Shown here piece by piece: positions 1-8,623 of a stretch of DNA of 31,059 nucleotides (its first letter is position 1; each line of letters starts with the position of its first letter). This DNA is from Chara braunii (lineage: Eukaryota > Streptophyta > Charophyceae > Charales > Characeae), in the NCBI GenBank assembly GCA_003427395.1, contig BFEA01000609.1, positions 6,319-37,377 on the forward strand, written 5' to 3'. Under the pieces are notes generated by a model. That model had not been told where the DNA came from. It saw nothing but the letters and a program-made list of their open reading frames with translations, and made no database searches. Position numbers and translations under genes: made by a program.

Positions 1-974
1 TGTAGTTCTGTCTGTACTGCACATGCCATCTGCCTTATGCTACACGACATCAGCAGTCCAGCCACAAGGCGGCCTCGAAAAACAAGGCGCCAAGGACTAA
101 CGTTGTGTTGAACTGATTGGTCCCTTAGTCATCTACATGATCAGGCTGATCTGTGTTTGCTCTCTCTCTCTCTCTCGCTTTTAATGATGTCTCGGAATAT
201 TTTGTGATTGATTGACATGTGGACTGACAAGTACCCTCCGATTGGGCGCCAGCCTCCCGTATCTCCCATCCCGACGCGACCTTTTCCCTACAGTGAGGAA
301 AGGACACGTGTATGTGAGTGGGACGTACGAGAAGCCGTTGCACAAATCGGCGGGCAGTATTACTTCCCTCCGGCCAACCGTTGTTCTGGGTTCGTAGAAG
401 CCGGGTTTGTTATTATCGATACGCACTTCCCACCTTACTCGGTATTGTTGCCATTTAACGAGTTAGTCGTCATTCCGTGGACGGCAGTAGAACCCCACTC
501 GCCGCGCACTCTGTGCACCGAATGTCAACGTTTTGAGCGCTACGAGTCCAGGGGTTTCCACTACCGTGTGTGGAATGAAGACGACCATAAAGAAAGAGCC
601 ACGCGACTGAGACCCTCCACGTCAGACTCGGAACTAACCAGCGAACGACGACGGGATTTGATACGAAAACGAGACACGTGAAGCGTGCCCAAGCCTTTAT
701 GTTCTAAACGACGGGCTGTAGCCCAGTGGGAGGCACGACAATACTTTTTGGATTAAATTTGGGTCCTCTCTCTTTCCCGCCTTGCCCGCGCGCGCATTCC
801 GCGACGCGCGAAACGATCGACTTGCTCCATCGGACCAACACGGGGGATTTCAGTTCCATCTGTGTCCCCACACTCAATTTCCAAAAATCCTTGGCACACC
901 CCATCTTGCTGTTTTTCTGGGCCTCTTTTCCGCACAGCTAACACTCCGAACGAAAGACAGCACAGGGCGTGAGG
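1..974 (+). repeat. 5' LTR (possibly truncated at the window edge)
   Basis: This segment is repeated at 11407-12384. By eye the copies differ by about 17 substitutions and two small indels (near 700 and 767), so roughly 98% identity. The right edge is set by the last shared bases before the primer-binding site at 976. The left edge coincides with base 1 of the window and begins TGTAG. The right end does not finish in CA, and no polypurine tract lies directly upstream of 11407, so the true LTR may start further left than is visible. I see no convincing TATA box inside this copy. Confidence 0.85.
217..681 (+). CDS. ORF inside the 5' LTR, unknown function (154 aa)
   Basis: The ORF runs from the first in-frame ATG (217) to TGA (679-681) inside the LTR. 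I do not recognise a family. The middle contains aromatic and hydrophobic stretches (QYYFPPANRC, FVEAGFVIIDTHFPPY) and a C-x2-C motif (LCTECQRFERY). The C-terminal third is highly charged (ERATRLRP, ERRRDLIRKRDT), as in nucleic-acid-binding tails. The same reading frame is fully open in the other LTR (11623-12087), with about ten base differences and no indel or stop, although small indels occur in the LTR just after the ORF. This suggests, but does not prove, coding. It would lie in the 5' leader of the genomic RNA, upstream of gag. It could also be chance, since a 465-nt ORF is not extraordinary at this GC content. Confidence 0.45.
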   Translation: MWTDKYPPIGRQPPVSPIPTRPFPYSEERTRVCEWDVREAVAQIGGQYYFPPANRCSGFVEAGFVIIDTHFPPYSVLLPFNELVVIPWTAVEPHSPRTLCTECQRFERYESRGFHYRVWNEDDHKERATRLRPSTSDSELTSERRRDLIRKRDT

Positions 975-975
975 T

Positions 976-988
976 TGGTATCGGAGCC
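976..988 (+). other. Primer-binding site (initiator tRNA-Met type)
   Basis: The 13 bases TGGTATCGGAGCC begin one base after the last base shared by the two LTRs. The usual plant site complementary to the 3' end of initiator tRNA-Met is TGGTATCAGAGCC. The single A-to-G difference would still allow a G-U pair. A 14-base palindrome (CCGACATGTGTCGG, 987-1000) overlaps its end and could form a small hairpin in the RNA leader. Confidence 0.8.
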
Positions 989-1111
989 GACATGTGTCGG
1001 TTCTGATGATAGTAAGTCGAACTGGCGAGGGGTAGGAGAGACCCTCAACTAGCTCGTCGAGATCGCCCCGTAACCAGGTCTCAGTCTAGTGTGGCTGCAC
1101 CAGCAATACCA

Positions 1112-2176
1112 ATGGTGGACGGTACTAGGGTGATCGTTAGCATCCCTGCCCCTTTTCCCTTCTTCCCTAACCATACTCATCCCGAGGCTTGGCTGAAAGC
1201 TGTCAAAGCTCAAAACTACAGCGCCGCCGATCTTCCCCGTGTTCTGATATTACTACTTCGCAACACATCACGTGACCGGTTTAGAAAACATACATGAGCA
1301 GATTGGGATACTTTCAAGCGAGCATTATTGGCTCGATTCAATACGGTTAGTGAAGATGCCGCCTGGTATGTACTAAAAAATCGACAACAAGGACCAGGGG
1401 AATTATTGCCCGATTTCGTCGATCGATTTCAAACCACGTTGGATAAATCCGGGCGAGACGAGAGTTCCGCTCGAGACTTGTTTATTGATCACCTTCGAAG
1501 TGCGACCTTGAAAGGGAAACTGCAGAAAAAGGTTCCGCTGAAAACAACCCAGTTATCGGCTATCATCACTAAAGCGTTGGAGCTAGACTTGGCTGATACA
1601 AAAAAATATATCAGCCAGGGAGACGAGGATATTACAGATGCCATACGGGATGTAACGGCCAAAAGGCGATCATGGCTACCAGCAGTCGAACGGTTTTATC
1701 CCCGCCCCGATCATGACCTTCCCGGTGGAATCGTCTCCGATATCCCGGCTGCTTCTCCTCCCTCTCCCCCGGTGAATCAATCAATCGCAGCCGTTAGAAG
1801 CGGAACCCCATCGGAACCCCCCTCGCCAGCCATAACCAATTTGCATCTTGCCCAGATGATCCATACGGCCACTACTAAGCAGTCCGAATGGATGAGTAAC
1901 CTGATCCAAATGCAGACGGCTCATATGGAGCGGATGGAACAGATAATGAGCAGGCTCATTAAGCCTAACCCAGCTCCTGCTCGGCCTGCCCCTGCATCGT
2001 TTCCACTTTTACCTGCTCCAGGGTTCGCGCCTCAGTTCCTTCATCTAGCTAATCCAGCAGGGAAGATCGAATGCTTTAACGGCAAGCAACCCGGACATTT
2101 CGCCCGGGACTGTCCGCAGCCGAAACGTAATCAGCCTCCCCCTGCTGCGGTCCCCGTTGCCCTTAATCAGGGATGA
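1112..2176 (+). pseudogene. gag: gag (capsid and nucleocapsid), interrupted
   Basis: This is the structural polyprotein of the retrotransposon particle. The first ATG in the frame is at 1112. A TGA at 1295-1297 interrupts the frame, which otherwise continues to TGA at 2174-2176 (354 codons). The region around 1190-1610 matches the retrotransposon Gag pattern: PEAWLKAV, then DWDTFKRALLARF, then a helical segment with LLPDFVDRFQ. A Pro/Ser-rich linker follows. Near the C-terminus is a CCHC zinc knuckle (2072-2113) whose second cysteine is replaced by glycine (CFNGKQPGHFARDC; codon GGC at 2081), which would abolish zinc binding. The final TGA is followed in the same frame by the protease region, so Gag-Pol would arise by stop readthrough rather than frameshift. 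Identification as Gag is firm; the readthrough mechanism is inference. Confidence 0.85.
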
Positions 2177-3206
2177 GTGGTCGCTCTGATGGATACGGAT
2201 CAAGGAAGAGAACTTGTGTCATATGCCACAGAACAGCCCTCCCCTTCGATGGCAACGACATCGACATCGGGAGCTTCTTCCCCTGACGCTGCTGACGTGG
2301 TCGATCCTCTCGAGTATCTCCATCTCGCAGGCATGATCAAAGCGATCCGATCGGTCCCAGATGATCTCGAGTGGGTCGATCGCGAATCCAATCCAGGACC
2401 GCAGTTTCGGACAGGAGACATTGACGTACTGAGAACACTCAAGCAGTTAGACATCCGTGTTCCTATCCCCGTAGGGCATCTGCTCACCATATCTGAAGCG
2501 GCGAACGATAAACTTTTACAACACTGCCAGAAAAATCAAAAGTGTTTCACCTATCAACGCATACAACGGATGTTGAAGAAGAAGGAAGAAGGTGAGGAAG
2601 TGGTATCCCCTGAGCCGGACAGTAAAGAACCTGAAGCCGCACGCATAATCGCCATCTCTTTAGCAGATAAGGATCACTTCGTACGAGCTCGGCCGGTACT
2701 ATGGAAAAGCGCAGAATGTGACAGTGAAGTTTGGGGCAAGCCGTTTAATGCCCTTATCGACACAGGGTCTTCTGCAGTGGCCATATCGTTAGATACTGTC
2801 AAAAGGACGGGACGACTTGAATCCATTCTTCCTCAATCTGGCAAAGACAACTATGTCTCTGCCGACGAGCGAGAACGTGGCTGTAAAAGTTGGACGAGTA
2901 CACGTCCTTGTTAACGCGCTCGTAATAGATACACGTTCCTATTCTGTATTGTTGGGATTACCTTGGGCGATGGCAGTGGGCGCACGTCTGCATTTCGATT
3001 CGAAGCAACTGGTGCTCACGCAAACTGGGGGAAAACCTCAAACTGTTCCTTTGCGGGTTTCCACCCGAACGATAAAACGGGTTCCCAACCCGACCCAAAT
3101 AGGGATGATCCGATATATTGATCCCGATGAATGCTCTCCCTCGCGTCTCGGGGATGAAATCAGGGAACGAGAATGCGAAGAAGAGATGCTCAGTAAAGAG
3201 GAATAG
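2177..3206 (+). pseudogene. Aspartic protease region of pol, frameshifted
   Basis: This is the retropepsin that would process Gag-Pol. The frame is continuous with gag through its TGA. The catalytic motif is visible as ALIDTGSSAVAIS, with Asp-Thr-Gly encoded at 2759-2767, preceded by about 190 codons of unrecognised, charged linker. The second protease signature, VLLGLPWA (about 2955-2980), lies in another frame, so a 1-2 nt indel near 2865 breaks the gene. Reading in the first frame ends at TAA 2912. In the second frame TAG at 3204 stops translation, although the same frame resumes directly and reads on to RT. The length before the DTG motif is larger than usual for Ty3-type elements. Confidence 0.82.
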
Positions 3207-3254
3207 AAGCATCTGGTTGAACTTTTTGAACATGAAACCCTCGAAGAATTTCGA

Positions 3255-4839
3255 ATGTGCCCCGATACCGCTAAAAGCTTCCACGTGGATTCTGAAGACA
3301 GTGCATTCACGCCTCTAACAACCCAGGTCAGTCCTTCAGTCCTCCTCGGGGAACCCATATTACAAGTTTCCGATCTGGCTGATGATTTGGAACCCCCTCG
3401 CACACTGTACGAGGGAGCTCTCTCCTTACGAACACGTTATCAGCAAACGAAACAGTATTTAGACGTTTCTGTTTTTCCACCTCGATCGTTACTAATGACA
3501 GGAGCCATCATTGCCTTGATTAAACAAGAAGCGGAAGCACCGGTAAATGATGTACCTAATCTGATGCAAGAAATGACGGATCTAACAGGGTTAACTGTAG
3601 AACCGACCTCGGTTGGTTCAAAAACTGACGCTGAAACTAAAGAAACAGAAATTATCAGCCCTGCTGAGTCCCAGATGGTAGCAACTGTCTTCTCTGCGCG
3701 CACAAGTAGTTCCGTTTTCTCTAGTGTCAATGAGCGGCGGGAGCGGCCAGTTGATTGGATCGATATCCCCCTTAAGATGTCCAAGGAATCAACGATCACC
3801 CTCCCGAGTCACATTCCCGCGGAACTACGAAAGTCGTTAATCCGTGTGTTAAATGGTTACGCAAATGTATTGAGCGTGCACGATAATGACATCGGCCTGA
3901 CGAATGTGATCGAGCATGCTATTTTCACGGGAGACCACCCACCCATTAGTTGTGTTCCTTACCGATATTCGCCAGCTCAACGAGCGGCCGTTTTTCAGCG
4001 GATTAAGGAGTTCGAAGCTAATGGATGGATCGAACCCGCTATAGGACCATGGTCTTTCCCTGTAGTAATCATACCTAAAAAGGTCGGAGGGATTCGAATT
4101 TGCATTGATTACCGGAAATTGAATGATATCACGATCAAAGATGTGTATCCCCTCCCCCGGATTGATGAGTTATTGGATGCGATTGGGGGTGCTCGATTTT
4201 TCAGCAAGTTTGATGTTCGTCATGGGTTCCATCATCTTCTTGTCCGGGAGGAAGATCGACCGAAAACAGCGTTTGTGCTTTTCGAAGGTACGTGGCAATG
4301 GATTCGATGCCCGATGGGTATCTGCAACACCCCTGCGACTTTTCAGCGGGCCATGAACATGGCTTTTCAGAATTTCGTACGGAAGACTCACCTGGCGCAG
4401 AGCATCATCAACTACTGCGTGATTGTGTACATGGATGACATCCTGGTGTATTCGAGCTCCTACGAGGGACACGTGCAACACATCGAATGGGCACTGCATG
4501 CGTTACAAGATGCCGGCTTCAAGGTGGCGCTTGAGAAGTGTCAGTTTTTCCTCACCACCATTTCTTTCCTGGGGCACGTGGTGACATAACAAGGGACTTC
4601 AACCGGAGCCGCAGAAGGTGGCAGCTGTCAGGGACGCGCTAGTGCCTACCACTATCACGCAAGTTCGCGCCTTTCTGTGCCTAGCCTCGTATTACCGAAG
4701 ATTTATCAAGGGCTTCGCGGAGATTGTGGGACCCCTCACGAATCTTCTGCGCAAGGATCAACCGTTGATCTGGACGTCGGAGTGCGATCAAGCATTTTCC
4801 AAACTAAGGCTGCTCTCATTTCGGCTCCGGTCCTTATAA
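3255..4839 (+). pseudogene. Reverse transcriptase domain of pol, frameshifted
   Basis: This RNA-dependent DNA polymerase is of Ty3/gypsy type. It begins with about 200 linker residues, then PYRYSP, GWIEPAIGPWSFPVVIIPKK, RICIDYRKLND, the first catalytic aspartate in FSKFDVRHGFHH, the segment CPMGICNTPATFQRAMN, and the YMDD box in VIVYMDDILVYSSS (about 4420-4455). The stretch between AMNMAF and VIVYMDD is some ten residues longer than in typical Ty3 RTs. After FLGHVVT an extra base near 4587 creates a TAA. The connection domain (LVPTTITQVRAFLCLASYYRRFIKGFAEI) continues in the next frame to about 4807, where loss of one base returns to the original frame. The two indels compensate each other. 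Catalytic residues are intact, but the protein cannot be made as one chain. Confidence 0.92.
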
Positions 4840-5432
4840 GACCGGATCCCGAAAAACCTTTTGTTCTCATCACCGACTGGCAGCCAGAGGCGATTTCGGC
4901 GATCCTCGCCCAGGTGGGACCAAGCGGATTCGAGAATGTAGTGGAATATGCGTTTAAATCAGTACCCGCCTGCAAGCGCAACTACGCCGCTCCGACGGGA
5001 GAATGCTATGCGACTCTCTGGGGAATCAGTCACTTTCGTGCTTACCTGTATGGGCGAAAGTTCACCCTGGTGACTGATCATGAGCCCTAGTTGGCTCTGA
5101 AGAAGTCGAAGGATTACTCGGGCATGATTGGGCAATGGGCCACGGTGTTGCAGAGCATGGACTTTGACATCCGTTATTGGAAGCACGAGAGACACGGGAA
5201 TGCGGACGGACTGACACGACTGCACCGGCCTGAGAAAGTTCCGAGAAATGAGGAGGTGATTCCGTGGAACGAACCGAACAGGAGATTGGACCTCGATACG
5301 GCCAAGTGGAGATCTTATCGAACCAGTAAGGACACGAGGACTAATTGTTTTGTTCTACCCTCCCTGCATCCCCTCCTCCTCTGTCATCATGACTGCCCCA
5401 CTCGCCTCCGCAACCCCTTCATCCCCTACTAA
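4807..5432 (+). pseudogene. RNase H domain of pol, with in-frame stop
   Basis: This domain degrades the RNA strand of the RNA-DNA hybrid. It begins after the connection domain with ISAPVLIRPDPEKPF, then LITDWQPEAISAILAQ (first acidic residue), YAAPTGECYATLWGISHFR (second) and FTLVTDHEP (third), the normal Ty3 RNase H order. A TAG at 5088-5090 follows the third motif; the same frame resumes at once and gives MIGQWATVLQSMDFDIRYW and GNADGLTRL, the usual end of this domain. The frame runs to TAA 5430, but the last 30-60 codons look like out-of-frame sequence. The reading frame changes between RNase H and the PHD-integrase part somewhere within 5230-5400. Confidence 0.88.
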
Positions 5433-5925
5433 TTCTGCCCCTCTCACGTCCTCTGCTTTCTTTGCCACCCTCCCCGATAAATTCTGTTATTTTTGCACGT
5501 GCATCGCACGGGTTTACGGGGTCGATTGTCATCCCTTCAAAACTGGGTTTGTTGATTGGGTAGAATGTGTCACGTGTGTCAATCGTGCGCACGGAGCCTG
5601 TGTTCGATATCGAACGAATAGCAAGGAATGGAGGTGCCCCCTGTGTAGAACGAACAAGCTCCCCACGGAGGTTCGATTCGAGGCCGCCCATACGGACGGT
5701 ATTGAATACGACGAAAAATACCGACGAGCGAAAATTTGGACGGATAAAATTTTATTAGCAAAATTAGCGGGATTATCGTTGGGCCACCTCACCAAACACG
5801 ACAGACGTAGGGCAACCGAGAGATCTCGGGACTATCGATGGATCAATGGTCATTTGGAAAAGCGCAAAACTGACAAATCGGGTTCGTGGCTGACGGTTCC
5901 CTATCCCTTTCAGAGATACGATTGA
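5389..5925 (+). pseudogene. PHD finger and linker immediately upstream of integrase
   Basis: The ORF is open from before 5350; the first ATG is at 5389, directly after a pyrimidine-rich tract (5356-5386). It encodes a Ser/Pro-rich start, then a C4HC3 cysteine-histidine array: CYFC (codons 5485 and 5494), WVECVTC (5566 and 5575), H at 5590, C at 5599, and EWRCPLC (5635 and 5644). The spacing C-x2-C-x23-C-x2-C-x4-H-x2-C-x11-C-x2-C and the tryptophan two residues before the last pair are PHD-finger hallmarks. PHD fingers commonly read histone H3 tails. A basic, charged linker of about 90 residues leads to TGA at 5923, after which the same frame enters the integrase zinc domain. It could instead be a RING-like or treble-clef finger; the WxCxxC ending favours PHD. 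Its frame differs from RNase H, so it may be a separate ORF rather than the result of an indel. Confidence 0.72.
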
Positions 5926-7119
5926 ATCCGATCTGCTCACGAGGAACAGGCCGCTCATTTCGCGATACGTGTCACGAAGGCAACTGTAAACCAGAACCGA
6001 TGGTTCTGGTCCAATATACGAGATGATGTCAAATACATTGTCGCTAACTGTCTGGTCTGTGCCGTTGATCGCGCCCCTATACGGGGACCAAACACGATCG
6101 TGCCAACGGAAGTAGAGCGTCCTTTCTAGCGAGTGAGAATGGACACGACCGATATTGACGTGCCACCTGGCCCAAACCGCTGTGAATATTCCATCCTATT
6201 AGTTTTAATTGACCATTTTTCCAAATACATCGAAGTCTATCCTTGTAAGACCCGAAAGGCCGCCGAAATAGCCACATACATCGAACGATTCCTCTATACC
6301 CATCTAGATACAGAAGAAATTCTAACTGACAATGGGTTGGAATTCAAAGGTGAGGTAGAGGAACTACTTGCGCGAAGGGGCATCACGCTCCGACATACGG
6401 CACCCCACGTGTCCCAGTCGAACGGGTTGGCCGAGAATGCCAACCGTATGATTAAAACCGCCCTTCACAGGAACTTAGCGGCACACGACACGCGTCTGTG
6501 GCCCGAGATCGTATATCAGATCGTCGGCATCCACCGGGCCACCCCTCACGAGTCTACGGGATTCACCCCCTTTCAGCTTCGAACTAATAGCCTCCCCTGT
6601 GTCAATTACCGGGGCAACTCGGAAATTGTCGAAGCAGGGGGTAGAGACACGAGTGCGGCCCTCAAGGCCAAGGCCAAAAGGTACACCGATTTGATGGAAC
6701 GGGGCGTTCCGAAGCTAGCCCGAAAAAGACAAAGGATGACCGAGCTGGCCCACAGTAGACAGGTCCGTAGCTACGAGGCCCGGAACGAAAATGTTGGGCC
6801 CCAATACCAGTATAAATTGGGGGACCTAGTGCAGGTACGTAAATGTACACGCGACCGGAAACTCGCTCCCAAGTTCTCTGGCTGTTTTCGCGTTGTCGAA
6901 CTCGGACCCAACGACGCTAACACGGTGCGCATCGCGCCTGAGGCTAGCGCCAGCCATAGCTCCGTCCCCATCGTCAGACATACCTCCTACCTCCGTCTCC
7001 TTCCTCCTTCCGATTTTCCTCCCTTTTCTTTCTCGAAAAGCGAGGAAAACGACGACGATCTAACCCTCTCTCCTCTTTCTCTCTCTTGTCCTTCGTCTTT
7101 CTCTCCGACCTCGCTATGA
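5926..7119 (+). pseudogene. Integrase, with in-frame stop
   Basis: This enzyme inserts the cDNA into the host genome. The N-terminal HHCC zinc domain is readable between two stops (TGA 5923 and TAG 6127): H-x5-H in AHEEQAAH, about 30 residues, then CLVC. The catalytic core follows from ATG 6139: DTTDID (first Asp), LTDNGLEF (second Asp) and SNGLAENANR (Glu), with 34 residues between the second Asp and the Glu, so the DDE triad is intact. The C-terminal domain shows YKLGDLVQVRK and KLAPKFSGCFRVVEL, a GPY/F-like module with cysteine in place of proline. No chromodomain follows; the tail is Ser/Phe-rich over a CT-rich DNA stretch. The stop TGA (7117-7119) overlaps the ATG of the next ORF as ATGA. 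Confidence 0.92.
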
Positions 7120-7598
7120 GTTTCATTATGGAGAGAGTTCTCGATGCACAGCTGCGGCAGCCACGTGGCCACATCTCAGAGATCCGGCAAGTTTGTCACC
7201 CTCGGCTCAATACGGATCTCCGTCGTTTGATGCGATTCTTCTGCGACGAAGGTATTTGTGCCGCTGCCGCGTTTCGGATAGAAGGAGGCCCTCACGCGAT
7301 AGTGTTCGCGGAGGTTACTGCAGTTCATCGGCGAGCGGGTCCCAGAACGAGCCACGTCACCACAGTAGCGGGATTCACCGGCGACCTCAGCTCGGTCAAT
7401 CCGCTGCGGCATACCGCGATCTTGGCCTCGTTGCGCGAGTGGACGGAGCAAGTATCCAACGTGTGGCAGCACGTCCTCGCCCGGGAGGGGTATAACATCA
7501 TCCCGATCTTTGCATCGGATCTTGACGGTATTTGTCGATCACCGCGCGAGCGGCCAGTTGCGATCCCGACCATCGTCCCCTTCCCCCGTCCCCAATGA
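7116..7598 (+). CDS. Accessory ORF2, unknown function (160 aa)
   Basis: The ORF is intact from ATG 7116 (overlapping the integrase stop as ATGA) to TGA 7596-7598. A second ATG at 7128, followed by G, is in a better initiation context and could be the real start. I do not recognise the family. The protein looks globular: MERVLDAQLRQPRG, LRRLMRFFCDEGICAAAAF, HAIVFAEVTAVHRR, LRHTAILASLREWTEQV, GYNIIPIFASDLDG, with a Pro-rich end. There is no signal peptide, membrane segment or zinc motif, so it does not resemble an Env protein. It is one of the few element ORFs without a stop in this copy. Its own stop overlaps the ATG of ORF3, again as ATGA. A 40-nt pyrimidine-rich tract precedes the start. Confidence 0.6.
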   Translation: MSFIMERVLDAQLRQPRGHISEIRQVCHPRLNTDLRRLMRFFCDEGICAAAAFRIEGGPHAIVFAEVTAVHRRAGPRTSHVTTVAGFTGDLSSVNPLRHTAILASLREWTEQVSNVWQHVLAREGYNIIPIFASDLDGICRSPRERPVAIPTIVPFPRPQ

Positions 7599-8623
7599 AC
7601 CACGCTGCTCGTCTCGCTCCTCTCTCTACCTTTGGTCTCCCCTCTCTCTTCCCCACCTTCTGGCAATCCGATCTTCACCCTTCTCTTTCCTTCTCGTTCG
7701 AGCCTCTTTCAGTCCCTCTTATCCATCCTCGACATTGGCGATTGTTGCGCGAAACTTTTGAGGAGCTGTCCTTTTTCTTGGCCAGAGTACAAGTGAAGTG
7801 GACGGGTACTATCGAGCACCCCACGTGAATCGAGAATCCGGAGCTGCTGATCATACAGGGTTGGAGGACTAACGCGGAAGGAGATCTTATTGGATTCCTC
7901 TTTGGATCGGTACGACCGGGTCGCCGTCAGTTGATTGCACAGGAGCTTATCGCGCCGATCGTGCAATTGGCGGACGATCTCTCGCCCAACATCTACTTTC
8001 AGAGCGACAACAGTCCTGCTCTGTACATTTTCGAGCGATCCTTGGATCCGTACCTTCAATGGACTTCGTGCTTGGAAGAACCTAGGGACTAGGATACCCT
8101 ACCATCGCTGCAGGAATATCTGAAGCCGTACGAGATCATCCCTTACGCCTTCTATCCGAGGGCAGAGGAAGTGGTGATCAACGACGACATCGAAGAAGAC
8201 AACGACGAGGAAACATTGGAGGAGGGAAGCTATAGTGAACATAGCGAGGGCAAGCTGAGTGAGGAGGAAAAGGAAGAAGAAGGAACCGGATCCGAGTGGG
8301 AAGCCCCGTCGGAGGAAGCGACTCGTACGGGAATGGAGGCGGAAGATCCGGAAGCGGCGCGAAGGCGCGAAGAGATTACCTCCGGAAAGCGCCAGCTGGA
8401 GTTCGCTAGCAAGGCTAGCCTACGCATCGGTAGCGATCTGACCAGGGATCAAGAGCTGCCGAGGCCCGAAGATGGCGACCCTGCAGCCGCCACCTCAAGT
8501 ACCACGCGACTGAGACGGCGTCGATCCCCCTCCTCCTCCAGCCCCACCCGTCCCCCAGTTCGCCCACGTACCAATGCGGGCGATAGGCCTTCGACCTCGG
8601 ACGCTGCCCCGCCGACCCCTTGA
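7595..8623 (+). pseudogene. Accessory ORF3, acidic protein of unknown function, two in-frame stops
   Basis: ATG 7595 overlaps the ORF2 stop (ATGA). The frame runs 343 codons to TGA 8621, interrupted by TGA 7826 and TAG 8090 but with no frameshift, so it was a single coding unit until recently. The N-terminal 55 residues are Ser/Phe/Leu-rich. The middle (about 7730-8150) looks globular: HWRLLRETFEELSFFLARV, LLIIQGWR, EGDLIGFLFGSVRPGRRQL, PNIYFQSDNSPALYIFERS. The C-terminal 150 residues are very acidic (NDDIEEDNDEE and repeated E runs), then Arg/Ser/Pro-rich with LRRRRS, like a disordered tail with a nuclear-localisation-type patch. No family is recognised and no membrane segment is seen. Confidence 0.55.

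Noticed and set aside
7000-7119. Chromodomain at the integrase C-terminus
   Set aside because: The tail after the GPY/F-like motif is Ser/Phe/Pro-rich with no aromatic-cage pattern.
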